Origin: Gammaproteobacteria bacterium
GTDB lineage: Bacteria; Pseudomonadota; Gammaproteobacteria; Eutrophobiales; Eutrophobiaceae
Reading direction: 5' to 3'
Assembly (NCBI GenBank): GCA_028279365.1
Contig: JANQNX010000013.1
Location: 310,001-374,000, forward strand
DNA length: 64,000 bases
The notes beneath the pieces are model-generated. The model ran no database searches, had not been told where the DNA came from, and saw only the letters and a list, made by a program, of their open reading frames with translations. Shown here one piece after another: positions 52,000 through 61,253 of this stretch. Position numbers and translations under genes: made by a program. Numbering within the stretch: position 1 is the first letter of the stretch; every line of letters starts with the position of its first letter.

Positions 52000-52695
52000 A
52001 TGAGTCAGGCTCCCGAATTTGACTATAAGGCCTTATTAGCCAGCTCGATTCATGAGGTAAAGAACTCACTGAATATGTTGCTGAACAGTGTTGATCAGGC
52101 GATGTTGTCGGCAGCGGAGCTGGACAACCCGGTGACACAACATCTATTGCAAATTCAATACGAAGGTAAAAAGGTCAATGATGATCTGGTTGGCTTGTTA
52201 GCCATTTATCGTATCGATAATCAACAATATAGCATCAACATTGATGAATATTCGGTGTTTGATTTTCTGCAGGAAAACCTGCAACAGCATGAAATCATGA
52301 TGCAGCATCGGGCTATTACCCCTTCTCTAAACTGTGACGAAGCATTGAACTGGTATTTTGATCGCGATTTAACCAAAGGCGTGATCAGTAATGTGATTAA
52401 CAACCTGTATAAATACACCAAAGACATCATCGATATCTCTGCCACGGTCGAAGACCACTACCTGGTCATTCGGTTAAAAGACAATGGCCCCGGTTATCCT
52501 GAGGATATGATCATTACCCATGATGATGAGGGCTATCAGAAAAATATTTGCTTTGACCGCGCCAATACCGGGCTGGGGCTTTATTTCTCGGAGTTAGTCG
52601 CAGAGCTACACAAAAACAAGGGGCGCTCGGGTTTTATCACTACCACCAACGACGGTATTGACGGTGGCGGCCAGTTTTCACTGTACTTACCCTAA
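52000..52695 (+). CDS. Small soluble histidine kinase
   Basis: 231 residues, without membrane helices or sensor domain. H18 in SSIHEVKNSLNML is the likely phosphoryl site (H-box with HExxN). The catalytic domain has NxxKY (NNLYKYT), DNGPGYPED and NTGLGLYFS. It lies 14 bases downstream of the TPR response regulator, its likely partner. A GAGG site precedes the ATG. Signal input must come from other proteins. Confidence 0.88.
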   Translation: MSQAPEFDYKALLASSIHEVKNSLNMLLNSVDQAMLSAAELDNPVTQHLLQIQYEGKKVNDDLVGLLAIYRIDNQQYSINIDEYSVFDFLQENLQQHEIMMQHRAITPSLNCDEALNWYFDRDLTKGVISNVINNLYKYTKDIIDISATVEDHYLVIRLKDNGPGYPEDMIITHDDEGYQKNICFDRANTGLGLYFSELVAELHKNKGRSGFITTTNDGIDGGGQFSLYLP

Positions 52696-52788
52696 ACGTT
52701 TTTCATCACACATGGTGTGAATCACTGGATATATCGCGTATCACAGGCAATAATGATTTTTTATCTATCATCATTGCTGGAGTGATTT

Positions 52789-53028
52789 ATGTCTGAACCG
52801 ACTGTTCCCCAAAAAGCCCCTATCGCCATTGATGTCACTGCAGGTACAGAATACTGGTGGTGTTCCTGTGGCAAAAGCCGAACCCAGCCTTTTTGCGATG
52901 GTGCGCATAGCGGTTCAGAATTTACGCCTATCCCTTATAAGGCAACCGAAACCAAGACCATCTGGTTTTGTGCCTGTAAACACACATCAGATCAACCGGT
53001 ATGTGACGGCAGTCATAGCAAGCTCTAG
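52789..53028 (+). CDS. Twin-CDGSH iron-sulfur protein
   Basis: 79 residues with two CDGSH-type motifs, each with three cysteines and a histidine to hold one [2Fe-2S] cluster: C25/C27/C36/H40 (CSCGKSRTQPFCDGAH) and C61/C63/C72/H76 (CACKHTSDQPVCDGSH). Cytoplasmic. It should carry electrons or clusters. A GGAG site precedes the ATG. Confidence 0.93.
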   Translation: MSEPTVPQKAPIAIDVTAGTEYWWCSCGKSRTQPFCDGAHSGSEFTPIPYKATETKTIWFCACKHTSDQPVCDGSHSKL

Positions 53029-53305
53029 GTATCACATCCTGCCTCTGCAAAACATCGAGGCTAAAAAATCATCCCGGTAAATTGATTTATTGATCAAGTT
53101 GGCAAACTGACAGACTAAACGATGAATTATTGCTATCACCCTGTTCATCGGGACAGTTTTTTACAATTCATTTTTAGCTAATCGTGGTAACCGATCATTT
53201 TTAGTAACTGGCTGAATTCTCTGACAATTATCTTCAAAGCGCTGCAAACAGCATTTTTTTACCCAGCTTATCCACAGGCAATACCTACCTAAAACACAGC
53301 TCATT

Positions 53306-53321
53306 CCACACTATCTTGTGG
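53306..53321. promoter_or_regulatory. NrdR box 1
   Basis: CCACACTATCTTGTGG, close to the NrdR consensus ACACwATATwTwGTGT-type palindrome. Its start is 32 bases (three helical turns) before box 2, the normal spacing for cooperative NrdR binding. Confidence 0.85.
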
Positions 53322-53333
53322 TTTAATAAATTC

Positions 53334-53362
53334 TTGACCACATTTTATTGTGGTGCTATACA
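53334..53362 (+). promoter_or_regulatory. nrdAB sigma-70 promoter
   Basis: TTGACC (53334-53339), 17 bases, TATACA (53357-53362). NrdR box 2 overlaps it, so repression by steric block is expected. Confidence 0.75.
53338..53353. promoter_or_regulatory. NrdR box 2
   Basis: CCACATTTTATTGTGG, the second NrdR box. It fills the spacer between -35 and -10 of the nrdA promoter. Confidence 0.85.
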
Positions 53363-53446
53363 TTCGCTTACATCAAAAACATCAACAAGTTTCGAGATCT
53401 ATTAACACTCTCGAAACATTACAAATTCGACAAGATGGAGGGGTAA

Positions 53447-56329
53447 ATGGAGGCCGAAAGTAATTCCGGTGAAAATACTGCTGTGGACATATCCGCCAGC
53501 CACATCGACAGCGTAAGCGCCATGGCAACTCATGCGGCCAGTTCGCAAGTCGCGTCCGGCACCTTGGGACAATACCGTGTTATTCGCCGTAATGGCAAAG
53601 TGACTGCGTTTGACCTCGGCAAGATTTCTGTGGCCATGACCAAGGCCTTTATCAACGTCGAAGGCGGGACTGCCGCCGCGTCGACGCGTATTCATCAAAA
53701 GGTCGATACCCTCTCACAACAGGTCTTGAGTGCATTGACCCGACGTCTGCCCGATGGCGGCACGCTCCATATTGAAGATATTCAGGATCAGGTAGAACTG
53801 TCCCTGATGCGCTCCGGTGAACAAAAAGTCGCACGCGCCTATGTGATTTATCGTGAGCAACGTGCCAATGAACGCAATGCCGATGCGGCGGCGCAATCAT
53901 CTGAAGAACAACAGGCAGCGGATTTCTCCGTTAGTGTGGTACGCGCTGATGGCAGCAAACACCCGCTGGATGTCGCACGCTTACATGCTGTCGTTATTGA
54001 AGCCTGCGAAGGTGTGGAAGAAGTCGATAGTCAGCTCATTATCGACGAAACGCTAAAAAACCTGTTTGACGGCGTTAGCGAAGAAGACGTTAGCAATGCC
54101 CTGGTCATGAGTGCCAGGACATTGATTGAAAAAGAACCGAACTATTCGCAGGTCGCAGCCTGTTTATTACTCGACAAACTGCGTAGCGAAGCACTCAGCT
54201 TTATCAATGATAAGCCAAGCCAGGCAACGCAACATGAAATGGCCGATCAGTATGCTGGCTATTTCAAAAAATACATTCAACGCGGCGCCGACCTGGGCCT
54301 GCTTGATCATGAATTGGCGAAATACGATCTGGATAAACTGGGTGATGCGCTACATGCTGAACGCGATACGCAGTTTACCTATCTGGGCCTGCAAACCTTG
54401 TACGACCGCTACTTTATCCATTCAAACGAAATACGCTTTGAGCTGCCGCAGGCATTCTTTATGCGCGTGGCGATGGGACTGGCGATTAACGAACTGGATC
54501 AGGAAGGACGTGCGATTGAGTTTTATGAATTGCTGTCGTCTTTCGACTTCATGAGTTCCACGCCGACGCTGTTTAACTCGGGTACCTGTCGTCCTCAACT
54601 TTCCAGCTGTTACCTAACCACGGTACCGGATGACCTGGATGGCATTTTCTCTTCGATTAAAGACGATGCGTTGTTATCCAAATTCGCTGGTGGCTTAGGC
54701 AACGATTGGAGTCGGGTTCGTGCCCTGGGTGCACATATCAAAGGTACCAATGGTAAATCGCAAGGCGTCGTTCCCTTCCTGAAAGTCGCCAACGATACCG
54801 CGGTTGCGGTGAATCAGGGCGGCAAACGTAAAGGCGCCATGTGTGCCTATCTGGAAACCTGGCATCTGGATGTCGAAGAGTTTCTGGAACTGCGTAAGAA
54901 CACCGGCGATGACCGTCGTCGTACCCATGATATGAATACCGCTAACTGGATTCCGGATTTATTCATGCAACGTGTCGCAGAGGAAGCCGATTGGACCTTG
55001 TTCTCACCCCATGCTACCCCTGACTTACATGATCTGTATGGGGCTGAATTTGAAGCACGCTATACCGAATACGAACAACAGGCGGCCAATGGCGAGATAA
55101 AAGAATTCAAAGTCATTCCTGCAATTGAATTGTGGCGCAAGATGTTGTCAATGCTGTTTGAAACAGGCCATCCATGGATTACGTTTAAAGATCCGTGCAA
55201 CCTGCGTTCGCCGCAACCGCACGTGGGTGTCGTGCATTCATCCAATCTCTGTACCGAGATCACACTGAATACATCCGATGATGAAATTGCCGTCTGTAAC
55301 CTTGGTTCGATCAATCTGCCACAGCATATTGATGAAAATGGCTTAAATGCGGAAAAGCTGGAAAAAACCATTAATACCGCGATGCGTATGCTGGATAACG
55401 TCATTGACTACAACTACTACAGCGTCACCAAGGCCAGACGTTCCAACCTCCGTCATCGTCCTGTTGGGATCGGCATCATGGGCTTTCAGGATGCACTGTA
55501 TAAACTGCGTATCCCCTACTCAACCGAAACCGCGGTCGAGTTCGCCGACAATAGCATGGAAACCGTCAGTTACTATGCCATCAAGGCGTCAACCGATCTG
55601 GCAGAAGAGCGCGGCACTTATTCCAGTTTCCAGGGTTCGCTCTGGAGTCAGGGCATTTTACCGATTGATTCAATGCAACGTTTGGCCGATGCCCGCGGTG
55701 ATTATCTACAGGCTGATTTCAGTCAGAAACTGGATTGGGACAGCTTACGCGAACGCGTCAAAACCACCGGCATGCGTAATTCAAACTGTATGGCCATCGC
55801 ACCAACGGCAACCATTTCAAACATTTGTGGTGTCAGCCAATCCATCGAGCCGACTTATCAGAATCTGTTTGTTAAATCGAATCTGTCCGGTGAATTTACC
55901 GTGGTGAATCCTTATCTGGCTCGTGATTTAAAACAGCATGGCCTGTGGGATGACGTGATGGTTAACGATCTGAAGTATTTCGATGGTAGCGTCCAATCGA
56001 TTGACCGTGTCCCTGACGATCTTAAAACATTGTATGCCACTGCCTTCGAAGTTGATCCGCGCTGGTTGGTTGAAGCCGCATCGAGAAGACAGAAATGGAT
56101 CGATCAGGGTCAATCATTAAACCTTTACATGGCTGAACCCAGCGGTAAAAAACTCGACAACTTATACAAGCTTGCCTGGGTAAGAGGATTAAAAACCACC
56201 TACTACCTGCGCTCATTAGGCGCCACGCATATGGAAAAAAGTGCCACCACTCAATCAGAAACCCGGCAAGAACCAGAAGCGCCAAAAGTCTGCTCGATCC
56301 TGGATCCGGATTGCGAAGCTTGTCAGTAA
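53447..56329 (+). CDS. nrdA: Ribonucleoside-diphosphate reductase class Ia, alpha subunit
   Basis: 960 residues, longer than the usual 760 because of two tandem ATP-cone domains (about 43-140, QYRVIRRNGKVTAFDL; and about 158-255, FSVSVVRADGSKHPLDV). Catalytic blocks: SSCYLTTVPDDLDGIF, GGLGNDWSRVRALGAHIKGTNG, NLCTEITLNT and ATISNICGVSQSIEPTY. The C-terminus ends DPDCEACQ, the redox cysteine pair that re-reduces the site. It makes dNDPs with NrdB. GGAGGGGT precedes the ATG. Confidence 0.96.
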   Translation: MEAESNSGENTAVDISASHIDSVSAMATHAASSQVASGTLGQYRVIRRNGKVTAFDLGKISVAMTKAFINVEGGTAAASTRIHQKVDTLSQQVLSALTRRLPDGGTLHIEDIQDQVELSLMRSGEQKVARAYVIYREQRANERNADAAAQSSEEQQAADFSVSVVRADGSKHPLDVARLHAVVIEACEGVEEVDSQLIIDETLKNLFDGVSEEDVSNALVMSARTLIEKEPNYSQVAACLLLDKLRSEALSFINDKPSQATQHEMADQYAGYFKKYIQRGADLGLLDHELAKYDLDKLGDALHAERDTQFTYLGLQTLYDRYFIHSNEIRFELPQAFFMRVAMGLAINELDQEGRAIEFYELLSSFDFMSSTPTLFNSGTCRPQLSSCYLTTVPDDLDGIFSSIKDDALLSKFAGGLGNDWSRVRALGAHIKGTNGKSQGVVPFLKVANDTAVAVNQGGKRKGAMCAYLETWHLDVEEFLELRKNTGDDRRRTHDMNTANWIPDLFMQRVAEEADWTLFSPHATPDLHDLYGAEFEARYTEYEQQAANGEIKEFKVIPAIELWRKMLSMLFETGHPWITFKDPCNLRSPQPHVGVVHSSNLCTEITLNTSDDEIAVCNLGSINLPQHIDENGLNAEKLEKTINTAMRMLDNVIDYNYYSVTKARRSNLRHRPVGIGIMGFQDALYKLRIPYSTETAVEFADNSMETVSYYAIKASTDLAEERGTYSSFQGSLWSQGILPIDSMQRLADARGDYLQADFSQKLDWDSLRERVKTTGMRNSNCMAIAPTATISNICGVSQSIEPTYQNLFVKSNLSGEFTVVNPYLARDLKQHGLWDDVMVNDLKYFDGSVQSIDRVPDDLKTLYATAFEVDPRWLVEAASRRQKWIDQGQSLNLYMAEPSGKKLDNLYKLAWVRGLKTTYYLRSLGATHMEKSATTQSETRQEPEAPKVCSILDPDCEACQ

Positions 56330-56363
56330 CCTTATTACGATTAAATAAAAAGAGGTAAATTAG

Positions 56364-57518
56364 ATGTTGGACTGGAATGACCCATTATCAAAACCGGTAC
56401 AAAAATCCGAGTCGGTAGAACCAACGATACTTAACCGTGCGCTGAGCCAGACTGCGGTTGAAACCGCACAGGATAATGTTGCAAAGTTTGAAGCACCGGC
56501 GATGCACAGCGTCGATCCGATTAATCCGGAAGACAAACGCGTCATTAATGGCCAGACCGACATCAACCAGTTGGCACCGTTTAAATATCCGTGGGCCTGG
56601 AATTTCTTCCTGAACGCCAATAAGAATCACTGGACGCCGCTTGATATCAATATGGCACAGGACGTAACCGATTATCGACATAAGCTGACATTGGAAGAAA
56701 AGCATGTCTACGAAAACGTACTGTCTTATCTGACGACCTCGGACATTCTGGCCATGCGTAATATCGGTCTGGCGGTGATGGAAAAAATGTCCGCACCGGA
56801 GCTGCAAATTTATCAGGCCCGTCAGGTCTATGAAGAGTCCTTACATACCTGGACCTATCAACACTGTATAGAAACGATTGGTCTGGACCAAAGCGAGATT
56901 TATAACCGCTACCGCGTGGTGCCGGAAATCCATCAAAAGATATCGGTAGCGAACCGTCGCCTGAATTCAGTGTTACGTTCAGACATCGATTTACGCGATC
57001 CGGATGAACTGCATAACTTCATTATTTCCTACATGTTCTTTTCCGCAATCTTTGAAGGCTGCTGGTTCTACAATGGCTTCAGCCCTATCTTCGCATTGCA
57101 ACGACGCGGTTTAATGAAAGGCACGGCGGAACAGCTGCAGTACATCATGCGTGATGAAGTCATGCATGCTGCGTTTGGTATCCGTGTGGTGAAACAAATT
57201 CTGCAGGAAGAAAACATTACGCTGGATCCGAAAGCGATTCGGGATATGTGGGACGAAGCACTGGAAGCCGAGAAAGCTTACAGTAATTATATTTTACGCG
57301 ACCCGATCTTAGGTTATTCCGCTGAAACCCATATTGGCCAGTTTCAATACATTGCTAATCGCCGTGCGGTGCAGCTGGGTCTGAATGAAGAGCCGTTCCC
57401 GGGCGCGGAATCGACCCTGCCCTGGTTGGACGAACAGGCCAACTTGCGTAAAGAGAAGAACTTTTTTGAAACGCGTGTTACCGAATATCAAACCGGTGGC
57501 GCCTTGAACTGGGATTAA
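56364..57518 (+). CDS. nrdB: Ribonucleoside-diphosphate reductase class Ia, beta subunit
   Basis: 384 residues. Diiron/radical site by alignment to the class Ia pattern: D127 (TTSDILA), E158, H161 and radical tyrosine Y165 (EESLHTWTY), then IFEGCWF and RDEVMHAAF. The spacings D-E of 31 and E-Y of 7 equal those of E. coli (D84, E115, Y122), so a tyrosyl radical is expected. The AGAGG site precedes the ATG, 34 bases after nrdA. Confidence 0.95.
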   Translation: MLDWNDPLSKPVQKSESVEPTILNRALSQTAVETAQDNVAKFEAPAMHSVDPINPEDKRVINGQTDINQLAPFKYPWAWNFFLNANKNHWTPLDINMAQDVTDYRHKLTLEEKHVYENVLSYLTTSDILAMRNIGLAVMEKMSAPELQIYQARQVYEESLHTWTYQHCIETIGLDQSEIYNRYRVVPEIHQKISVANRRLNSVLRSDIDLRDPDELHNFIISYMFFSAIFEGCWFYNGFSPIFALQRRGLMKGTAEQLQYIMRDEVMHAAFGIRVVKQILQEENITLDPKAIRDMWDEALEAEKAYSNYILRDPILGYSAETHIGQFQYIANRRAVQLGLNEEPFPGAESTLPWLDEQANLRKEKNFFETRVTEYQTGGALNWD

Positions 57519-57554
57519 TGTCAACAACGATCAACAAGTTTCGATATACCGTGA

Positions 57555-57626
57555 CCGCCTCCGGCGGAAACCGAGCGGGATGCTCGGTTATTGCCTGGTA
57601 TCTCCAGCCTCTTCCGGATACCAGGC
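57555..57626 (+). terminator. Triple hairpin after nrdB
   Basis: Three successive stems: CCGCC/GGCGG (57555-57567), AACCGAGC/GCTCGGTT (57569-57589) and GCCTGGTATC/GATACCAGGC (57593-57626). The last is followed by CTTCTTATTCTC, a weak T-rich stretch. It is probably the nrdAB terminator or an mRNA-stabilising structure. Confidence 0.65.
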
Positions 57627-57705
57627 CTTCTTATTCTCGACCAAACTCCCTTTGTATCGAGAGTTTGTATAGCAGTAGCGTTTAATTAATTTGGAGACAG
57701 TAAAA

Positions 57706-57912
57706 ATGAAAGCTGAAAAAGTTGAGACCACGCAAGACCAGCAGGAAGCACAACCCAGCTTTCTCGACTGTTACCGTATTGCCCTTGATTTCGGTATGCC
57801 AGCAGCACTCAAGGCATTCGAATCATTAACCCTGGACTCTAAGCCTGCGGATACTGATATCAGCGAACAGCAGGCACCAAACTCAATCAAGCCAGACTTA
57901 ATCAAGAGTTAA
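57706..57912 (+). CDS. Small protein of unknown function downstream of nrdB
   Basis: 68 residues from ATG 57706, supported by a GGAGA site at 57692-57696; the longer TTG frame is not needed. [23 protein letters not shown] is a possible amphipathic helix near the middle, within a hydrophilic, glutamine-rich protein. Not recognised. Its last 11 bases overlap, tail to tail, the chemoreceptor gene. Confidence 0.55.
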   Translation: MKAEKVETTQDQQEAQPSFLDCYRIALDFGMPAALKAFESLTLDSKPADTDISEQQAPNSIKPDLIKS

Positions 57913-59083
57913 TCGTAAACTTATTTACCTGTGCTTGCAGGTCAGCGGCCAGTCGTGCCAGTTCATCACTGGCACTGGCAGTCTCTCTTGAACCACCAGC
58001 GGTCTCTTCCGCTACTTCACTGATATTCACGATATTACGATTAATTTCTTCTGCAGTTGAGCTTTGTTCTTCCGCCGCACTGGCTATCTGCATATTCATG
58101 CTTTTAATACTATCGACCACGCTGGTAATCGTTTCCAGCGCTTCACCAGCTTTCGCCGCTTGCTCAACACTTTCCTCTGCCTTGTTTCGTCCCTGCTCCA
58201 TGACACTCACAGCCTGATTAGCACCGCTCTGTAGCCGTTCTATCATGTCATTAATTTCCTGAGTAGATTGTTGCGTTCGACTTGCCAGTGTTCGCACTTC
58301 ATCGGCGACAACCGCAAAACCGCGTCCCTGCTCGCCGGCACGGGCTGCCTCAATGGCAGCGTTAAGTGCTAATAAATTGGTTTGTTCGGCAATATCACGA
58401 ATTACATCCAGTACTGCACCAATACTAATGCTGTCACCCTTCAGGTTTTCAATCACTTCGGAGGTACGCTGCACTTCTGAGGCAAGACTATTAATCGTAT
58501 TGACGGTCAGGTTCACTACCTCACAACCACTCTTGGCCTGTTCATCGGCATTCTGTGCCGCAGTCGCCGCGTTACCTGCATTTCTGGCAACCTCGGTTAC
58601 CGTGGCTGACATTTCGTTCATTGCTGTCGCAACTTGCTGTATTTCACCTTGCTGGCGCATGACACCACCGGTACTTTGTTCGGTGATGGCCGATAATTCC
58701 TCTGCCGCTGCTGCAAGCTGACCGGAATTGCCGATAATTTCTTTCACCAGCTCAGAAAAGCCTTTCCTGGCCTGAGAGTATTCCCAACACATCCAGGCAA
58801 ATTCATCCTTACCTAATAAAGTCACTTTATGCGTCAGATCTCCCTTCGCCATCGCTTGTAAGGCATTACATATTTTTTCCGCGCGTTTACCATTTATCTT
58901 GCCGACAGCATGAGCCGTGATCCCCATCAACGTGATCATGATTAGATTACCAGCAACAACAATGGACATTGGTGCACTGAAATAGCGTAATGAAGCTTCC
59001 ATTACCAATATCCACAACGACATTAACCCAACAATTACATAAAATTGTTTACGAATACTGAGTTTGGTAATTAATTTTTCCAT
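57902..59083 (-). CDS. Methyl-accepting chemotaxis protein without a periplasmic sensor domain
   Basis: 393 residues from ATG 59083 (TGGAG site upstream); the GTG at 59095 is less likely. Two closely spaced membrane helices (about 14-32 and 39-60) leave no periplasmic sensor. A HAMP-like segment (about 65-115) and the cytoplasmic signalling domain follow, with the universal hairpin [35 protein letters not shown]. It couples to CheA/CheW. A sigma-28 promoter lies 90 bases upstream. Confidence 0.92.
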   Translation of the reverse strand: MEKLITKLSIRKQFYVIVGLMSLWILVMEASLRYFSAPMSIVVAGNLIMITLMGITAHAVGKINGKRAEKICNALQAMAKGDLTHKVTLLGKDEFAWMCWEYSQARKGFSELVKEIIGNSGQLAAAAEELSAITEQSTGGVMRQQGEIQQVATAMNEMSATVTEVARNAGNAATAAQNADEQAKSGCEVVNLTVNTINSLASEVQRTSEVIENLKGDSISIGAVLDVIRDIAEQTNLLALNAAIEAARAGEQGRGFAVVADEVRTLASRTQQSTQEINDMIERLQSGANQAVSVMEQGRNKAEESVEQAAKAGEALETITSVVDSIKSMNMQIASAAEEQSSTAEEINRNIVNISEVAEETAGGSRETASASDELARLAADLQAQVNKFTINS

Positions 59084-59171
59084 TTTTTGCTCCACAATTT
59101 ACCAGTTATATTTATTTGTTTTGGATTAAATCAAATAAATGATTCTCTCCTTTGTAAATCAGTTAACTGAC

Positions 59172-59198
59172 TTATCGGTAAAAAAAAATGAAGCTTTA
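59172..59198 (-). promoter_or_regulatory. Sigma-28 (FliA) flagellar-class promoter
   Basis: On the minus strand, TAAA (59195-59198), exactly 15 bases, ACCGATAA (59172-59179), against the consensus TAAA-N15-GCCGATAA (one mismatch). It fits the chemoreceptor gene downstream. Confidence 0.8.
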
Positions 59199-59263
59199 GA
59201 AAATCTTGTATTTTATGGTAGAAAAAATAGCAAAAATATTGCTTCGCTGTTGTTTAAAAGTCC

Positions 59264-59887
59264 TTAAACAACAACCAGGGGCGATTTATCAGGTGCGGGA
59301 GAATTCAGGATAGTAGGGAAATCAGCTTGATTAAAATAATAGATTTTACCTGAGTAATTATCTTTAAATGATTGAAATCCCTTATCTATTTTTTCACTCT
59401 TAATTAATGAGTTTAAGTCGAATTCAGTATTATCGGCTGTGGACTTGACCAGAAACAGCTTATCAGCGTTGAATTGTATCGCCAGCCACAGCGCAATACT
59501 GTCAGACGTATAATTCCAACTAGCAGGGATATCGGTATCACGATCGATTAATGCGTAGGGCAACCAAATAAACGGTGCAGCTTCTGTTGAACCTGTGACG
59601 GATTCTGAAATAGGCGCCTGGATTGATTCAGTTAGTTTGAACTCCGGACACATATCTGACAGCAAATAGCCATACTGGCACATCGATAACAACGCCATGC
59701 GATGGGCTGTTGTTTCTTCAAAACTATGACTGGCATGTATTTCTCTGACCAGATCGGCGAAGCGTCCTCCTCCCGGTACGACAACCACCTGTGACGTTGT
59801 GGCGTATTGCCGGATGCTATCCAGCCAATTAGCCAGTGCGTCACTGTTCAATAAACTACCACCCAGCTTAATGACTGTGAGACTCAT
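59264..59887 (-). CDS. Amino-acid-kinase family protein, probable methanofuran-pathway kinase (MfnE-like)
   Basis: 207 residues from ATG 59887 (AAGGTG site upstream), overlapping the pabB 3' end by 20 bases; the upstream frame to 59932 is not needed. The fold is evident: IKLGGSLLNSDALANWL, VVVVPGGGRFADLVRE and WNYTSDSIALWLAIQF. In methanogens the related MfnE phosphorylates an aminomethylfuran phosphate during methanofuran synthesis. The role here is inferred from the cluster. Confidence 0.72.
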   Translation of the reverse strand: MSLTVIKLGGSLLNSDALANWLDSIRQYATTSQVVVVPGGGRFADLVREIHASHSFEETTAHRMALLSMCQYGYLLSDMCPEFKLTESIQAPISESVTGSTEAAPFIWLPYALIDRDTDIPASWNYTSDSIALWLAIQFNADKLFLVKSTADNTEFDLNSLIKSEKIDKGFQSFKDNYSGKIYYFNQADFPTILNSPAPDKSPLVVV

Positions 59888-61253
59888 TGGTTTCACCTTT
59901 AAATAACTGTAATATCGCTGCCGCTTTATCAAAGCATTCCTTATATTCCTTATCCACTTGCGAATCCCAGACTATGCCACCGCCAGCGTAACAATAAACA
60001 TTGTCTGCATGTCGGATCAGCGTGCGAATCGAGATATTGGTATCGCTATTTCCATCAAAACCAATATAGCCAATTGCACCACAGTAAACTGAGCGTTGAT
60101 GCGGCTCAAGCTCTTCAATGATTTGCATCGCCCTGAGTTTCGGGGCACCGGTAATCGAACCGCCCGGGAAACAGCCACGTAATAAATCAACCACGTGACT
60201 ATTTTCTGACAAGCGACCGTTTATCGTGCTAACCAGATGATGCACCGAGGCATAGGTCTCTAGCGCAAACAGTTTCGGCACGACCACGGAACCGGTTTCG
60301 CAGTTTTTACTAATATCATTGCGTAACAGGTCAACGATCATTAAATTCTCAGCGCGATCTTTTTCGCTTTCCAATAACGACACGGCCAGTGCCTTATCTT
60401 CATAGGCAAAGACTGAACGATGCACCGTGCCCTTTATCGGTTTGGTCTCGACCTGTTGATCAACGACCCGGATAAATCGCTCTGGCGAGGAACTCAGTAT
60501 GGTCCCTCCCGGCAAGTTGATATAGGCAGCATACGGAGCCGGGTTTAATGCCTTAAGTTGTTTAAACAGTTCCCAGTCATTACCTTCGAAGCCAACGGAG
60601 AAACGCTGCGCCAGATTGACCTGATAACAATCACCTTCCCGAATATAGTGCTTAATTTTTTCAAAGGCAGTGCTGTATTGTTGTTTTGATGTGTTCGATT
60701 GGACCTCTGAAGTGAACCGATAAGAGGCTGGCCGGCTCACTTCGCCTTCAAATAGCGATTCCAGTTGTTCCCAATGCTGTGCAGTCGAGTCAAACCGACA
60801 AAAACTGGCCAACCAGGCCCGACGCAAATGATGATCCAGAATCACTGACCAATCATAAATACCTATCGCCATATCGGGTAACGGAATATCACGCGCGGCT
60901 ATAGTTGGCAGCGTTTCCAATCTACGTCCGAGATCATAGGCAAAGTAGCCGACTGCACCGCCGCAAAACGGTAAGCCACTCAGGTTAGTTAAGTTATCGC
61001 CCAGGTAGTGTTTTAAAATCGTGAACGGGTCTTCTTTAGAGACATGAGATTCATTGGCAATGGTAATAGTTGTTTCATCCGCATAGGTTTCCAAGGTTAT
61101 TTCCGGTCGGGCAACAATCACATCAAAGCGTCCGCTATCAATTTTTGGATAACCACTGTCTAACAGCATACTCCACGGTTCGTCTGCAACCCGTTCAAAC
61201 AGTTTGCTGACATCACGTTGATAGCTTATTTCGGCTAATTTCATTGCAGACAA
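59868..61253 (-). CDS. pabB: Aminodeoxychorismate synthase component I
   Basis: 461 residues, chorismate-utilising family. Conserved blocks are YQVNLAQRFSVGFEG, SSPERFIRV, ETKPIKGTVHR, AENLMIVDLLRNDIS, VHHLVSTINGRL and FPGGSITGAPKLRAM. With a glutaminase subunit it makes aminodeoxychorismate, toward p-aminobenzoate, which is a precursor of both folate and tetrahydromethanopterin. It overlaps the next upstream gene by 13 bases and the next downstream gene by 20. Confidence 0.92.
   Translation of the reverse strand: MSAMKLAEISYQRDVSKLFERVADEPWSMLLDSGYPKIDSGRFDVIVARPEITLETYADETTITIANESHVSKEDPFTILKHYLGDNLTNLSGLPFCGGAVGYFAYDLGRRLETLPTIAARDIPLPDMAIGIYDWSVILDHHLRRAWLASFCRFDSTAQHWEQLESLFEGEVSRPASYRFTSEVQSNTSKQQYSTAFEKIKHYIREGDCYQVNLAQRFSVGFEGNDWELFKQLKALNPAPYAAYINLPGGTILSSSPERFIRVVDQQVETKPIKGTVHRSVFAYEDKALAVSLLESEKDRAENLMIVDLLRNDISKNCETGSVVVPKLFALETYASVHHLVSTINGRLSENSHVVDLLRGCFPGGSITGAPKLRAMQIIEELEPHQRSVYCGAIGYIGFDGNSDTNISIRTLIRHADNVYCYAGGGIVWDSQVDKEYKECFDKAAAILQLFKGETNESHSH

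Larger units (their letters stand above)
53029..53446. other. Intergenic region carrying the nrdAB control region
   Basis: A 418-base gap. The last 140 bases contain two NrdR boxes and a sigma-70 promoter (separate entries). The first 270 show no gene, RNA or repeat that I can name. Confidence 0.7.

Noticed and set aside
55347-55907. 186-codon open frame inside nrdA on the same strand
   Set aside because: It runs in another frame through strongly conserved NrdA sequence, and its product looks like no protein family; a shadow.
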